Shown one piece after another: positions 36,037-49,109 of a DNA stretch of 64,000 nt. Source of the stretch: Phoenix dactylifera (lineage: Eukaryota; Streptophyta; Magnoliopsida; Arecales; Arecaceae). The notes below the pieces were generated by a model. It made no database searches, was not told the DNA's origin, and saw only the letters and a list, made by a program, of their open reading frames with translations. The DNA is taken from the NCBI RefSeq assembly GCF_009389715.1, contig NC_052405.1, positions 12,964,194 to 13,028,193 on the forward strand. The letters run 5' to 3'. Every line of letters begins with the position of its first letter. The stretch's first letter is position 1. Position numbers and translations under genes: made by a program.

Positions 36037-39000
36037 ATGGACGCCGCTCGACTTCTCACCCTCACCTCCTGCTTCTCCTATCCCATTCAATCCCCGTCTT
36101 CTCGACCTCTATCCCGTCTCTCCGGCGCCTTCCGAAGCCCCAGGCAGTGCGCTCCATTTCAAGCCGGCCGTCGCCGGAATCAGTGCCTGGCATGCGCGGC
36201 GGAGACCCTCGTCGCCGGATCGCAGAGGGAGGAAGGGAGCTCGCATGCACTCCGAGGCGAGAAAGGAGTGGAGGGTGGAGATCTCAAGTCTTGGTTGCAC
36301 GCACAAGGCTTGCCGCCGTGCAAGGTTGTTCTCAAGGAGAGGCCTTCTCATGATGGGAAGCACCGGCCGATACGTTATATCGCGGCAAGCGAGGATCTTG
36401 AGGTAGTTTGCTTGCCTTTTGGATACAAATTTTCTTGGATTCTTGGGTGGTATAATTGGGTTTGTTTGGCAGGCTGGTGATGTAGCATTCTCTGTTCCGA
36501 ACTCTTTGGTGGTAACTCTCGACAGAGTTCTTGGAAACGAGACAATTGGTAAAGAATCGTTTCTTTGATTTTTCTCCATCCAGTCAATCACTTTATTTAG
36601 TCCTATTTCGCAGCAGATGGTTGATAGAACTGAAATTTGCTCGAGAAGCATAGTGTCATGTCTCAAGTCAATAGTTGATATATTGACACCGATACAATAG
36701 TATGGTACATTTTTAGCATTAGTTTGTTAACAGATCCCTTCATTGCCTTTATTTCATGAGGTGTTCCCAATGTAAAAGTTATAAAATCTTTCTTGGTTAC
36801 AAATATAATTATTTATTACTTTCATTTTGTATATTGACCTTTTGTTTTCTATATTAGATGTCATGTCGTATTTTGTTTGATTAAGCCTTTCCATGCACTT
36901 CTTGGAAACCTCGTCCCTCCAAATATATGGCTTCTCGTTCCTGAATGAAAACCAAATCTGACCTTCCTCATTACTCCTATTTCCAGTTTTACAAAGTTCT
37001 CGAGCTCCCTTATATAGTAACATTCTCTTGGTACCTCACAACAGCTAGAATCATACATCTGTTTAAGTTCGAGGACATCACCTAACCAGGATAGTTCCTG
37101 CAACTTTGTTTTACATAGTTTTCTTTGTTTATTATGATCATGTGTGTCTTGATAGAAGAGTGTTGTCTTATAATGTGTGAGATGTTGACATCTTGACATG
37201 ATCATGTGACTACAAATGCAAATTGAGGACCACATTCGATTTCATTCTACCTAAATGATGGATTCATGACTATTGGCTAACTAAGGGTGAGACATTTGTA
37301 TTTCATCAAAGTTTGCCTACTTTTCATGATGGACATCTTGACTTTGAGCTGAGATCTATACCTCAAGTTAGGTGTTTTCGCTTTCCCAATCCAATCCATC
37401 ATCGTCAACTTATCTTTAATGCCCCACGCTAATTCTCTCCTATTATGCTCATCCCTTGGTCATCCACCTAGTTCTTAGAAAGATGATTGAAAGAAATTGA
37501 TGATGATTGACTACTGCTCTTTTTCCTTCTTTCTTTGTTTTTATTTCTCAGCATTTGATATCCCCTTCTCTCTCTCACCTTCTTTCCCCCCTCCAAATAT
37601 TCCATCCTCTCTCTCATGATAATATGGGGCTTTATAGAATGCTTGAAATTCCTTATTCTCCATATTTCATCTAAGGATAACCACTAAGCAATAATAGTTG
37701 TAACATCAAGCCATAATAAATCTTTAACTAGAAAATATGTGCAACAACGCAGTACCTCACCTAAAATAGCTAGCCGAAAGGTATTATTTGGGTTTCTTGA
37801 TCCTGTATAAGTACCCAAGATCTACATAGCGAATAACTGACATGGAACTAAACACATGCCCGCACGGGGCCTCACATAGATCAAAACTAACTCTTCTATA
37901 CCCGTCACATGCCTAGTCATACGAATTATAACAATCTAGGACCTCATCCAAAATGGTTAGCCGAAAGGTATTATTTGAATTTCTTAATCTTGTATAAGTA
38001 TCCAAGATCTATCCAGCGAATAACTGATGCAGGACTAAACGCATGCCCGCACGGGTCGTCACATACTTCCCCCGTTTAAGTCCTGACATCCTCGTCAGAC
38101 TAAGGGTTTAAATCTATATAAATTTAATTACAAGCACCACGATCGGCCCATAGTCAATCCCAATGGATCCGTGCTGCAGTGTCCCTTAGGCACATAGGTT
38201 ATGGGCCGGGTCCGCTTTGCTACTATTTGTAACAACCTAGTACCTCCCCTAAAATGGCTAGCTGAAAAGTATTATTTGGATTCCTTGATCCTGTATAAGT
38301 ACCCAAAATCTATCCAGCGAATAACTGATATAGGACTAAACACACGCCCGCACGGTTCCTCACAATATAAGTTGGTTGTGGTTATTATTTTCTTGTTCAT
38401 TATACTTAGATAGTTAGGAAAAGATCATCCAGATAACATTCTTATCTTCTGACTTTATTTCATAAACCTCACGCTAGTCAATTTCTTGGGTTGTGCAGCG
38501 GAACTGTTAACAACAAACAAGCTTTCGGAATTAGCCTGCCTGGCACTATATCTCATGTATGAGAAAAAACAGGGGAAGAAGTCCTTCTGGTATCCCTTCA
38601 TTAGGGAGCTTGATCGTCAAAGAGGAAGAGGCCAGCTAGCTGTGGAATCACCACTTCTATGGTCTGAAACTGAGCTGGCTTACCTGAATGGCAGTTCTAC
38701 CAGGGTAATCGTTGTTTGTTGGCTTAAACTACTCATATCTGCCTTCAGTCATTTGTTGAAAATTTGGACAGTGTTCCTTAGAGATCCTATTCTAAGTGTC
38801 AAAGTTATACAAAATTAACACACTGAGAAAATTCCATGATCTTAATGATTTAGGCTGAAGTTCTTGAAAGGGATGAAGGAATAAAGAGAGAGTACAATGA
38901 GCTTGATACAGTCTGGTTCATGGCTGGCTCATTGTTCCAGGTCTTGTCTCTTTCAAACTTCATGTTGGATGCTTTGATTTGGATTTTGAAACTTGAGCTT

Positions 39001-42000
39001 TTGTCATTCTCAAACTTTTTAGTGCTATGCAGCAATACCCTTTTGACATTCCTACTGAGGCTTTTCCATTCAAGATTTTCAAGGAGGCATTTGTTGCAGT
39101 TCAATCTTGTGTCGTACATTTGCAGGTATTTGTTGTAAAGCATCCATATTCTTTGAAAATATAGGTTCAAATATCACTTTCACATGACATGATGGTATCT
39201 TTTTTTTTTTTTTGTTTGCTGAAAAAGTTTTGATGTTTTATCTGGATAACAGTTAGGTATTCATGGCATTAAGCTGTTGAAATGTTTAAAGGTCAAATTC
39301 ACTGGTTAGTCAACCTGAAAAGGATACTTTATGTGACTTAACTCTTTAAAACCAGTAAAGGTATAAAGTTGGTACCTTTATTCTGTGATGCTATGACTAT
39401 TATCACCACATCCTTAAATCTGAAGATGTGTGTTGGTGGTCGAGTCCGAGATTCCTTTTTTTCTTTCCTGCCCTTTTCTTCTTTCCCACCCTTTTTTGTG
39501 GGGTTGGAGTGAGGGGGGGTTTGGGGGAGGGACACTACAAGAGTTCAATTAATATTCCCTTGAATTGTATCACAGAAGAGGTACATGTTTTGATCTGTTT
39601 CTTTTCCCAAATAATGATGCTTGTAATTCCATTAGGAAACTCGTGACTATGCACTGTATTTCTGATGGATTTTGAAAGTGTGATACTTATCTAGAATTTA
39701 CATGCAACATGTTGGATGACCGGACAACTCCTGTGCAAAATATTATACTGACTTTACCTGGAAGAGATGAACATAATATTCCCCAGCACTTAGATTTCTG
39801 TCATTTGCATAAATCAGATTCAATGTTATTAAGATCAGGATCGAGTCGTAAATTGTAGAAGGGGCTAGATTGGATCGGATCAAAGATTGTAAGATTTTTC
39901 TAATTTCTTTCAGAAATTTTTAAATATGAAAGAAATAAAAGTTGAAATATGTGTCAACTATAAAGTAGAAGAATGGAGAACCAAAAAAGCGATACATATA
40001 ACAAGTCTAGTTTTCAGCAATATGGGCCCATATATTGCATGTCTAATGAAATGAATATTTTGTTTGGTTATTAAAAATTTTTATACTATCTATCAATTTA
40101 ATTATCTAGGTAGAATATTTTGAAAGAAAAAAGGACAATTTTGAACATATGGCTGTAAAAATATATATAATAAAATCACATATTGTTTTTAACTCTATAA
40201 ACTTCAATTTCAGACTTACTAATTTTACTATTGAAGACTAGCTGATGATATTTAAAAGCCACAAAGTCACATAAACTATTAAAAATGGACCCACTTATGG
40301 TTTACTATGTCATTATCATAATCAACTTGGATCTCATGATCCAAAAGAATGTGCTACCCATCATATGGATCTAAATTTTGTGATCCTACAGGATCCTGAT
40401 CCAAGAATGGGATCCGGATCATTTAGGACCTATTTGATCCGGATCATAGATCCGGTTTGTGAATCATCAGATTTTAGCAACATCTATCAGAAAAGAATCA
40501 TGTTTAAGTGCGTTTTTGAAAAATAAAACTTTTAGTAGGCCATATATATGAAGGCACAAGTTTTTGACTTACATATACTCTCATTTAATTTCTCTTGATA
40601 AACTGAACACTCATAAAGGTGAATATTAGAAGAGGCATTCGCAATCAGGAAACTTAAACAAGGGAGGCTTTAACAAATATAAGAGAGGCAAGATTTAAAA
40701 TCAGATAGATACTTTATCATTATGGAGAATTATGGAGCAAATTAAATGGATTTATTAGACATTTTTTTGAATGTGATCTTGAAGGATAGGATATGCTTGA
40801 TGAATGAAAAGTAGAATGTTGTCACTATTTATGATAAAGAAGACATGCAATACAAACTAATAGACTTGGAATTAACTCTATGCTATGTCAGGAGGCTTGG
40901 GGGAGGGTAATCTGGAAGACTAGCTTGAATTTCTAGAATTCCATTTTTTACTTCAGGTCATCATGGTCAGCCAATAATGTTATAGTTATTCTCTTTCCCC
41001 TTTGCTATGTTATAGGACTCTGGTATGAGAATTCACCTTCTTCTGGTTATGGATTCAATCTTTCAACTTTATTTTATTATTTTTTCCAGATCACTGTTTG
41101 CATATTTGAAGGTCTCATTGAACTAGATAGGTTGTCTGTTTTTCATCTTCAACAGACCTATAATCCAGCACATGATCTACTCCAACTACCTTGATTCTAT
41201 TAATCAGAACTTAAGACAAATAATATGCTTAAATAAGTTTAAGAATAGTGAGTGATGTGGAGGAGCACTTTCTTGAGAGTTGAAGATTTGATGAGGCAGT
41301 TATAAGACCAATTTTTCTATATGGAGCAAAAAACTGGAGGAGCAAGAAGGCATGTGATCTTGAGGCTAGATAAATGCATGTGGGGAACACTGTTGTCTTC
41401 ATGCATATATGTTTGGCATGATGAGCTTCATTAATAGTAGAGAAATAATAGTACATCTAACAAAGGAGAAGAGGGAAATAATATTCAGGATTTCTCATTT
41501 ACTTATCTAAATGTCAATCTGCAAATCCTAAATATTTTCTTATCCTAAAGGGGCTTGGGGCTTCTAAATGTAATATGACCATTCAATATTTAATAATAAA
41601 TAATTTCTTCTAAAAAATAATGATACTTTCTTGAAGACTTTACCTATTTAACACTTATAGAACAGCCTTAGAACACATTACAAAGATAAAAATAAGATTT
41701 TCATGTCATAAATAAACTTCTAATTAATGTTAAACTGTCCATCTTGAATTGCTTGCCATGATTTCTTTTAATAAACAATATGGATTTTGGACTTCATAGT
41801 GCCTTGCAACAAAGGGTCCAAGACTTCAAGTAATACTTTGCCTTTGAAGTGGAGGTTGCTTGCATTAAAGGGCTCGATTGTTATTTGGAAGCAGTGAATT
41901 GTATATCTAATGATGATGGAAAGCTATTAACACAAGAGTTAGGAAATACCCTAGAATTACAAACCCCATCTGTTTCCTGCTTCAGGAGCAAAAAGAGAGA

Positions 42001-44167
42001 TCTAACAGATTATAAATTGTGCTAGAGATCCCATAGACTGCAGGTATGCTAAACATGACTCTTAGATTTGAATTCAGTCCTAATTTTTTTTCAGTACCTT
42101 CATAACATCTTGGAATTTTGTGGAGCAATGTATTTTCTTTAACAAGCAATCATGCCAAATCACAGTATTTCCTTTTCTTTAGTGGGTGGTCAGATAAAAT
42201 CTGTTTCCTAAAGTAGAATCAAATGCTGATGTGTCTTTTTGTTGGAAACAGAAAGTAAGTTTGGCTCGAAGGTTTGCCTTAGTTCCTTTGGGGCCACCAT
42301 TGTTGGCTTACAAAAGCAACTGCAAAGCAATGCTAACTGCTGTCAATGATGCTGTTCAATTGGTGGTTGATCGCCCATATAAGGCTGGGGAACCGATTGT
42401 CGTATGGTATCCTATTTATCACACACCATACAAGTTGCTTACTCTGCTGGTGGTTGCTTCTGCATCCATAGTTTACTAATGCTTTTAGACACCCACTATT
42501 ACATGTATGTGTGCAATATATTGTGCACAGACATCTCAAACTTTGTAGATGTTATAGGTGTGGACCACAGCCAAATTCAAGGTTGCTTCTCAATTATGGT
42601 TTTGTTGATGAAGATAATCCATATGACCGTATAGTGGTTGAGGTGAAATCCAGGTTCCTGCACATGTAAATTTTACATTCTCATTTAGCTGGTTTGACTT
42701 TCTTGTATTTGTCATTACTGATATAGGCATCCCTGAATACGGAAGATCCTCAATACCAAGAAAAGAGAATGGTTGCTCAAAGAAATGGAAAGCTGGCTGT
42801 CCAAGTTTTTCATGTATGTGATATAATATTTTACCTTGTCGTATAGTTAGCAGTGTGCATCATAGTATGCACCCTTTTTTTGGTTTTAGGTGTATGTTGG
42901 AAGAGAAAAAGAAGCTATATCAGAAATGCTGCCTTATATGAGATTAGGGTACGTATCAGATCCAGCTGAGATGCATTCGGTTATTTCTTCTCAAGGCCCC
43001 ATTTGTCCTGTAAGTCAACAAATCCACCTTAATTTGATATCATTTTATATGCAGAAGATCTTTTTTTTTAACATGTATGAGCTGGTAATTGCTCCACTGA
43101 TGTAGGATAAAATAGCATGACTTAATAATTCCACAATCATCATATTATCCTTCTTTTAAACTTAAGAAGATAAATAATGATATAATTATTTTAATAATGT
43201 AATGTTCAATCTTTGTTTCGCATATATGTAAATAATGTAGCTTTTGTTAATAATATAGCTTTTCGTTTCACTTTTGTTCATAGTTTTTTAATTTTGCGTA
43301 GTTTTTGGTTGCTTCTATAATAATCTTCTATTGGTACGTGATTCTGTAGCAAATTACAAATCACAAAATTTAGTCATTTATCACCTTATGTCCATCTTGA
43401 AGTATGCCTGCTATAAGAATACTAGTTTCTTTGGGATTTTTCAAGTATAAGTAGTTGATTCGTTATTTCCTTATTATTCTGCATGGGTTATGTTGTATGT
43501 CCAAAGATTGGACCATGCACAACTTTTTGTAACTTTCAAGATTTTACATCAGTTTGCTGCTTCGTGACTACATTTACATTGTTGAATGTGACTAGACTTA
43601 TCAAGTCAATCTACTAATCTGCTATTTTGTGTAGTTCATTTTCTGCTTCAGATTGGTTGGTAAGAGTACGCATGCACTGTTAGAGTAAATATTCTGAAGC
43701 GAGCTTACTTGTTAGTATGAGCAGTATTCTGAGGAAGCTCTTTTTCCTGATCTATTCAAACCTTCCGGTAGGTGAAATCGTCTTATTCGTGACTAATACA
43801 ATTTATTACTACAGGTGAGCCCATGCATGGAGCGAGCAGTGTTGGACCAACTTGTAGGCTATTTTGAGGCTCGGTTGGCAGGCTATCCTACAACCTTAAG
43901 TGAGGACGAAGATATGGTAATGGCTATGAGAGTCAACTACTTCTACTTATATTTTCAGTTACAGAATTAATTAGCCATTTGACATTATATGATTACCAGT
44001 TGAGAGATGGCCATTTGAATCCAAAGAAGCGAGTTGCAGTTCAGCTTGTAAAGTTAGAAAAGAAAATGCTGCATGCTTGTCTTCAGGCTGTATTTGAACT
44101 CATAAATCAATTACCAGATCACACTGTATCTCCCTGTCCAGCTCCTTTTGCTCCTCAATTGAAATAA
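36037..44167 (+). CDS. PTAC14: Plastid transcriptionally active chromosome protein 14 (PAP7)
   Basis: Exons join(36037..36402, 36473..36548, 38499..38704, 38854..38940, 39033..39125, 42252..42406, 42558..42642, 42727..42813, 42890..43009, 43815..43916, 44000..44167) give 514 residues with every phase matching. The N-terminus (MDAARLLTLTSCFSYPIQ...) is Ser/Arg-rich with few acidic residues, like a chloroplast transit peptide. The rest follows the SET-domain, Rubisco-LSMT-like fold: GDVAFSVPNSL, KKSFWYPFIREL, LARRFALVPLGPPLLAYKSN (about 280-299), LLLNYGF (337-343), and a C-terminal substrate-binding-type domain ending SPCPAPFAPQLK. Strings such as YPFDIPTEAFPFKIF and RMVAQRNGKL match pTAC14/PAP7, a subunit associated with the plastid-encoded RNA polymerase and needed for chloroplast development. 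The NHS catalytic signature of active SET enzymes is replaced by SNC, so methyltransferase activity is doubtful. Introns 2 (1.95 kb) and 5 (3.1 kb) contain repeats. Confidence 0.95.
37740..38366. repeat. Three diverged copies of a ~130-bp repeat, LTR-derived, in pTAC14 intron 2
   Basis: Copies start near 37740, 37928 and 38229. Each contains AGYACCTC, AAATRGYTAGC, AAAGGTATTATTTG, TGTATAAGTACCCAA, ATCTAYCCAGCGAATAACTGA and CGCCCGCACGG-like blocks in order. Between copies 2 and 3 lies CCCCCGTTTAAGTCCTGACA, CCTCGTCAG and other LTR-like text. The starts resemble TGTAACAACCTAG. I infer remnants of a repeated LTR or LTR-like element, all inside one intron. Confidence 0.7.
39199..39225 (-). repeat. 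Poly(T) plus GTTTGCTGAAA, retroposon tail-like
   Basis: A T14 run is followed by GTTTGCTGAAAAAG in pTAC14 intron 5. It resembles the T run plus TTGCTGAAA at 25420-25439, so both may be minus-strand tails of one retroposon family. No target duplication was found here. Confidence 0.35.
39823..40483. mobile_element. MITE-like element in pTAC14 intron 5
   Basis: The ends are imperfect inverted repeats (ATGTTATTAAGATC at left; right end reverse-complements to ATGTTGCTAAAATC, 11 of 14). Subterminal GATC-rich words (GGATCGGATC, GATCCGGATC, GGATCCTGATCC) flank an AT-rich core. It is non-coding; the target duplication was not determined. Confidence 0.5.
40484..42251 (+). other. Remainder of pTAC14 intron 5
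   Basis: AT-rich intronic sequence without a recognised element or coding motif. The gene's exon 6 follows a CAG acceptor at 42249-42251. Confidence 0.5.
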
Positions 44168-45130
44168 TAGGTACCATTGATGATTTCTTCCTCTTTTCTC
44201 ATCTATTCTTGTTCCATTTAACTCTGCTGAATGCAGTCCTTTTACTTGCAGAACCAGCTAACCCTATCATGCGTCTAATATGATCATGTAGGCCAAGCAA
44301 GTCAATCATAAAATTTTAGCTTTGACCAGTTGGGTTGCTTGTGAGGCGAACTATTCAGGTTAGCGTAGTGGATGGTGGAACTTCTTGGTTTGCCTGATAC
44401 TTTTGAAAAGGGTTCTTGTTCTTGCATATGTATTGTTATGGTTTTTCTTTACTTCAAATTCCAACAAATTAAATCTTACTTTATAAATGACCAGCGGCTT
44501 ATATCATGTTAGCTTTTTGATTTTCATGCCTGTTGTGACGACTTGATACTTCTAGGTAATGGTATGACATGCTTTGATTAATACTGTTAACAACTCTAGT
44601 GACATATGTCAGTGCTTTATTTAACTAGCTGTTAAGGTTTTTCTCCCATCCTTCTCCAGCAATTTTAATAACTGCACAGAACCAAGTCTAAAGACTATAC
44701 CACTTTAGACATGTATTGTTTATATTTATGTCTACAACCTATGGTTTTATATGTGGATAAGGTAATGAAGGCTGTAGTATAGAATGTTAAGAATTTCAGA
44801 TTAAAGTTTTTCTCAAAAAAAGAATATCAGATGAAAAGCTTTCATAGATAATTGGAAAAACTAACTAAAATAGGTGTAGTTGTTCCCTCGGAATAGCGAC
44901 ATAAAATGTGTAAAACCAACACTGTTTACTGTTGCCACATACATAATATTTGTTCAGATCGGGTGGTTAGATTGAAAGCAGACTTCCTGGTGCAATATGA
45001 TTATTGTTGGTTAGCTAAAATTCAAAATTAACATATCGATTAACCATGAAGTATGGGCAATATCATGGGATATGGTTACGGCATGATACAAATATGCCGA
45101 TGCAGCAAATCTCGAGAAAGTTGGAAATAA
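44168..45130 (+). other. pTAC14 3' UTR and downstream DNA
   Basis: The sequence after the TAA stop is AT-rich and non-coding. The UTR probably ends within a few hundred bases, but no single poly(A) signal is decisive. Beyond about 44500 nothing was recognised. Confidence 0.45.
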
Positions 45131-45134
45131 TATG

Positions 45135-46066
45135 ACTAGGATACATCAAGGAATATACTCACATAATATATGGATACAACAAATCTTGAAATAGTAGGAT
45201 ATGATATGACTAAGATACATCAAGTGATATGCACAAAATATTTGTCTGTGTATGGATCTGGATATATGGATACATACTAGCATTGACTTGTGCAAACTTT
45301 TCTTTACTCATTATTCCATAGATCATAATCCAAACTTTTTTTTTGTAATTCTGAAAAATAGGATACTTAAACACAAGTATCCGACACGTATCCAAGAAAT
45401 ATTTAATGAGTAGACGCCAAGATATGCACCCACCTCCATTTGTGCACGTCTACCATAGGAGGCGTCGGATTCCTTATTCGGACGGAATTAGGAATTAATT
45501 GCCTTAATTCGGGATTAGTCATTTAGTTGTCTTTATTTAGTTGTTGTTTTTATTTAGGCTACCTCCACTTGTCCTTCTTATTTAGTCAATTAGTTGTCTT
45601 TTATTTGGTTGTCTTTGCATTATAATAAGAGCCAAGTTACGTAGGAGTCTAATTGGCATAGAGGTGCCCGACCTCTATAAGAGTTGTAATTGTTTTCAAT
45701 TAGAGCAAGGAATAACAATCCCGAAATTTTCCTACGTACTCATTCTCTCTTCCTTTCTCACGCTCTCTCTTGTTCTCTCTCTCCACTCTCTTCTCCTAAC
45801 AATCCACCGGTGAGATCTGCCTTGCAGATCTTATCACTAGGATACATCAAGGAATATACTCACATAATATATGGATACAACAAATCTTGAAATAGTAGGA
45901 TATCATATGACTAGGATACATCAAGTGATATACACGCACAATATTTGTCTTGTGCAAGCTTTTCTTTACTCATTATTCCATAGATCATAATCCATACTTT
46001 TTTTTTGTAATTCTGAAATACTTAAACACAAGTATCCAACACGTATCCAAGAAATATTCAATGAGT
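45135..46066. repeat. Duplicated segment flanking a 424-bp LTR-like block
   Basis: A segment beginning ACTAGGATACATCAAGGAAT occurs at 45135-45411 and again at 45836-46066, sharing long near-identical runs such as TTTTCTTTACTCATTATTCC. Between them, 45412-45835 looks like a copia-type LTR: a TATAAGAG box near 45679, CAATTAGAGCAAGGAATAAC, a CT-rich stretch, and an AGATCTGC/GCAGATCT hairpin at 45813-45831. Within the flanking unit GACTAAGATACATCAAG also repeats. A simple LTR insertion does not explain duplicated outer segments. Confidence 0.65.
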
Positions 46067-46821
46067 ATCAATATTCAATATGGATATATGATTTGGACAT
46101 GGCATGTGATTTGAAGTATCTACGCTTCCTAGGTTATGCCCTATTGATTTGAATAGAAGGCTGTGAGGGGTATGCATGAGTTTATAAAGACCCAGAATTT
46201 GATGACTTCAAAATGGATGTATGATGCAGCTTCTGCAAATTCTGAAATCGATACATTCAAGGAGCTTGGCTTAATAAGAGAGATCAGTGATGAACTAGTT
46301 CGAGAGGCTTAGGCTGTCTGCAGCAAAAAGTGAAAGTCTTGCTAAGGTGGAATATTAGGTCTTTATTACATAAGTTGGATTAAGCACTATTTCACTTAAG
46401 AAGACCTAGATGTAGGTGGTGAGTATAGAATGGATTTGGAGAAACTCGGTTTCGTCTTTAACATTTATAGGGATGGCTGAGCATAATTTTGAAGTGCTGA
46501 TTCATTCTTAACCATGGATTGCATGTTTAAATATAAAGTAGGCTGAATAGGCATTGATGGGCCTATTTATGGGCTGTAATTACTATGTTTTTAAACCTTG
46601 GAGAGTTGTTGTATGTGTATTTTGCAGTCCTTTTGCAATTATTTTATGTCTTAGGGGTTTGTCATCTACTCTTTTGATTTTTGTTCAACTGCTGGGATTA
46701 TATCTCATCATATCCTTTTGTATCTTTATGGTCCTGCTTTTAGATTTTGGATTTATTATTAATTCTAGTGTAGGATAAACGGCTAGCTGCCAGTGTTGGA
46801 CCCATCTCCACGGTAAATAAG

Positions 46822-47376
46822 GATGCATGATGGGCTGGTCGGGTGCCTAAGTTGGTCTTTGGCGTGGCTAGTGTTACTAGATATTTGGCTCAAGCTCGGT
46901 CCAGTCTATAATCAACCCAACATGTGTAACCAAACTCAGCGCAATGAGCAACAAGTGAGCTTGATAGAAATCAGGTTGCCCAAGTTAGCGTCGAGGCTTT
47001 CTTTTCTGGAAACAAATCAAAGATTATAAAGAATCTCTTGTCCACCTCTTCAATCATGATTCTGTATTAGCAAAATTATTTTAACAATTTGTGTCCTGTG
47101 ATTGCAGGGATAATCTGCAAATGGTCATTAACTGTTGCTTATATTATATAGACAAAGTTTAGTATTGTATTTATATTATATATGTGATATGTTATAAATA
47201 TTAGGCCAAATTGGGTTGGGTTATGGGATTTGCAATCAATTGGTCCAAGCTCAGCCCATACAAAGTAGGGCCAATTTTTGGGACCCAAGTTCAGCCCGAC
47301 CAATGAAGATATTGGTCACCAATTAAAATGTGGCTGGGTCAATTAGTCTATGGCATGGCTTGGCCCAATGTGCATC
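46822..47376. mobile_element. MITE-like element with GGGC-rich ends
   Basis: The left end GATGCATGATGGGC and the reverse-complemented right end GATGCACATTGGGC match at 11 of 14. Subterminal words such as GGGTTGGGTT, GCTCAGCCC and TTCAGCCCGACC flank an AT-rich centre. It is similar in style to the element at about 47960. Confidence 0.5.
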
Positions 47377-47955
47377 ACTATTTATGTGGAAAGAGGGGCT
47401 GGGCTACGGGTACCCCTAGTAGTTACATGGCTGAGGAGATGGTAGGTAATGTGTTTCCCATGAAAAATAAAAGGTGGAAAAGATGGTAGAGGAGAGGAAG
47501 AAAGAGGGAAGGACAAGGAAAGCGAGAAAAAAGTAGAAGAATAAGAAAAGAAGAAAGAAAAAGGTGAAACCACATGCATAATTCACTTGCTAAAAAAGGA
47601 AGGTAATCGTGGGTCTTGGTCCTGGGTTTTACTAGGAAATATGCTAGGTTCCTCTAAACCAAAATTTATACTTAGGCCCATCTCTCGACTCTTTTTTTTT
47701 TACCTCACCTAGTTTTGAACACCATTATGGGAGTGGGGTTTAGATTTCATGCATTTGCATATTTCCACTCATAGCTCTCATAGAACAGCACTTGCGTCAG
47801 TTAGCAAATATTTACTTGAAAACAATAAACAATAGTCACAGAATAAACACCTAATCTAGAGATGTATGTACGTGTACTAGCAAATAAACACAAATTGAGT
47901 TATACATACTCTCTACTTGGTTTAGACCAACTAAAAGTAAATACGTACACAAACC
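47377..47955. other. Intergenic DNA between two MITE-like elements
   Basis: It includes a purine-rich stretch (47460-47570) that yields low-complexity open frames. No gene was recognised. Confidence 0.5.
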
Positions 47956-48468
47956 TGCCCATGATGTTGGGCCGGCCTATGGCCCGCTCAACCTAGCCCA
48001 CATTTTAACTAGGTTGGACTGAAGCTAGGTCACAAATTTCTGACCCAAGTTTGAATTGGACTGAGCTTGGACAACGGTTAGTGAGCCTGATAGCCTGATA
48101 GTAACATATCACAAATATAGGACAAATATAATACTAAATCTTGCCTACATACTAAAGCAATATTTAGTCGTTGTTTGAGGGATTATCCCTCCAGTCACCA
48201 GATACGCATAAATCATTGAAACAATTTTCGTATATATATGCAGTCATGGTTGAGTAGGTGGATGTGAGGATTCTTTATGCATTTAGTTTGTTACCCATAA
48301 AAGGAAGTTCTGGAGTTAACTTAGGGCAGCCTGATTTCAACCTGAGCTCACTTATTGCTCATTGGGCTGAACTTGGGTCTTACTAAGCTTGGGCCAAGTA
48401 CATAGTAACATTGGCTGATCCAGTGACCACCTTGGCTAGGCCCAACCCGCCCAAAATTCATCCTTATA
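47956..48468. mobile_element. Second MITE-like element of the GGGC family
   Basis: The left end is ATGATGTTGGGCCGGCC; the right end reverse-complements to GGATGAATTTTGGGCGGG. CCTAGCCCACATTTTAACTA and GGCTAGGCCCAACC-type words surround an AT-rich centre. The termini are approximate. Confidence 0.45.
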
Positions 48469-49109
48469 TACAATAGAATGAAGAATTGCATATACATAAC
48501 CAGCACTAACTCAAAGGAGTAAACAGTTGGGTTGGAGAAATAAAATCCTAGATCAAAAACAAACAATGGGTCGGTATCCCCTCTTTGCCTAGCTGCAGTC
48601 AGGCAAAACTTGAAAATAATACATTCTTATATAATGAAGTGCATAGTTAATCTGGAGTTGTACACACTTGTGCTGACAAATGAATACATACTGAGAGATC
48701 CACTTCTTTGCCTGGCTAAGGTCAGCTAAAAAACTAAATGCAGAGTAAATATTTAGAGAAGTAAATAGTTATTTTGGAGAGGTAAGCATTTACATCCAAA
48801 AATAATGGGCTATTGAAGGACATTTTTGTGAACGATAGTAGTGGGAGTTCTAGAATTGTTATTGAGAGGGAGGCTGATCTTAATTGTTGAGGACTACATA
48901 GACCTTGCCAATTTTCTGTATGAATTAGGGTCAGGACATACTTCTGCCAAAAGAGAAATACTGCATCTTGAGTCAACTTCTCAGATGGCATGTGCAATAT
49001 ATGTAACAAATAGTGGCTTTGATTTGGATATTCCAAACGTTCAAGGATAGGATAATTGCATAAATTGCAATTATAGTAAGCTTATGCATAGATTTTGTTC
49101 CCATATATC

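Noticed and set aside
37740..38366. Regularly spaced repeats as a CRISPR array
   Set aside because: Only three long, diverged copies with uneven spacing in a plant intron; not CRISPR.
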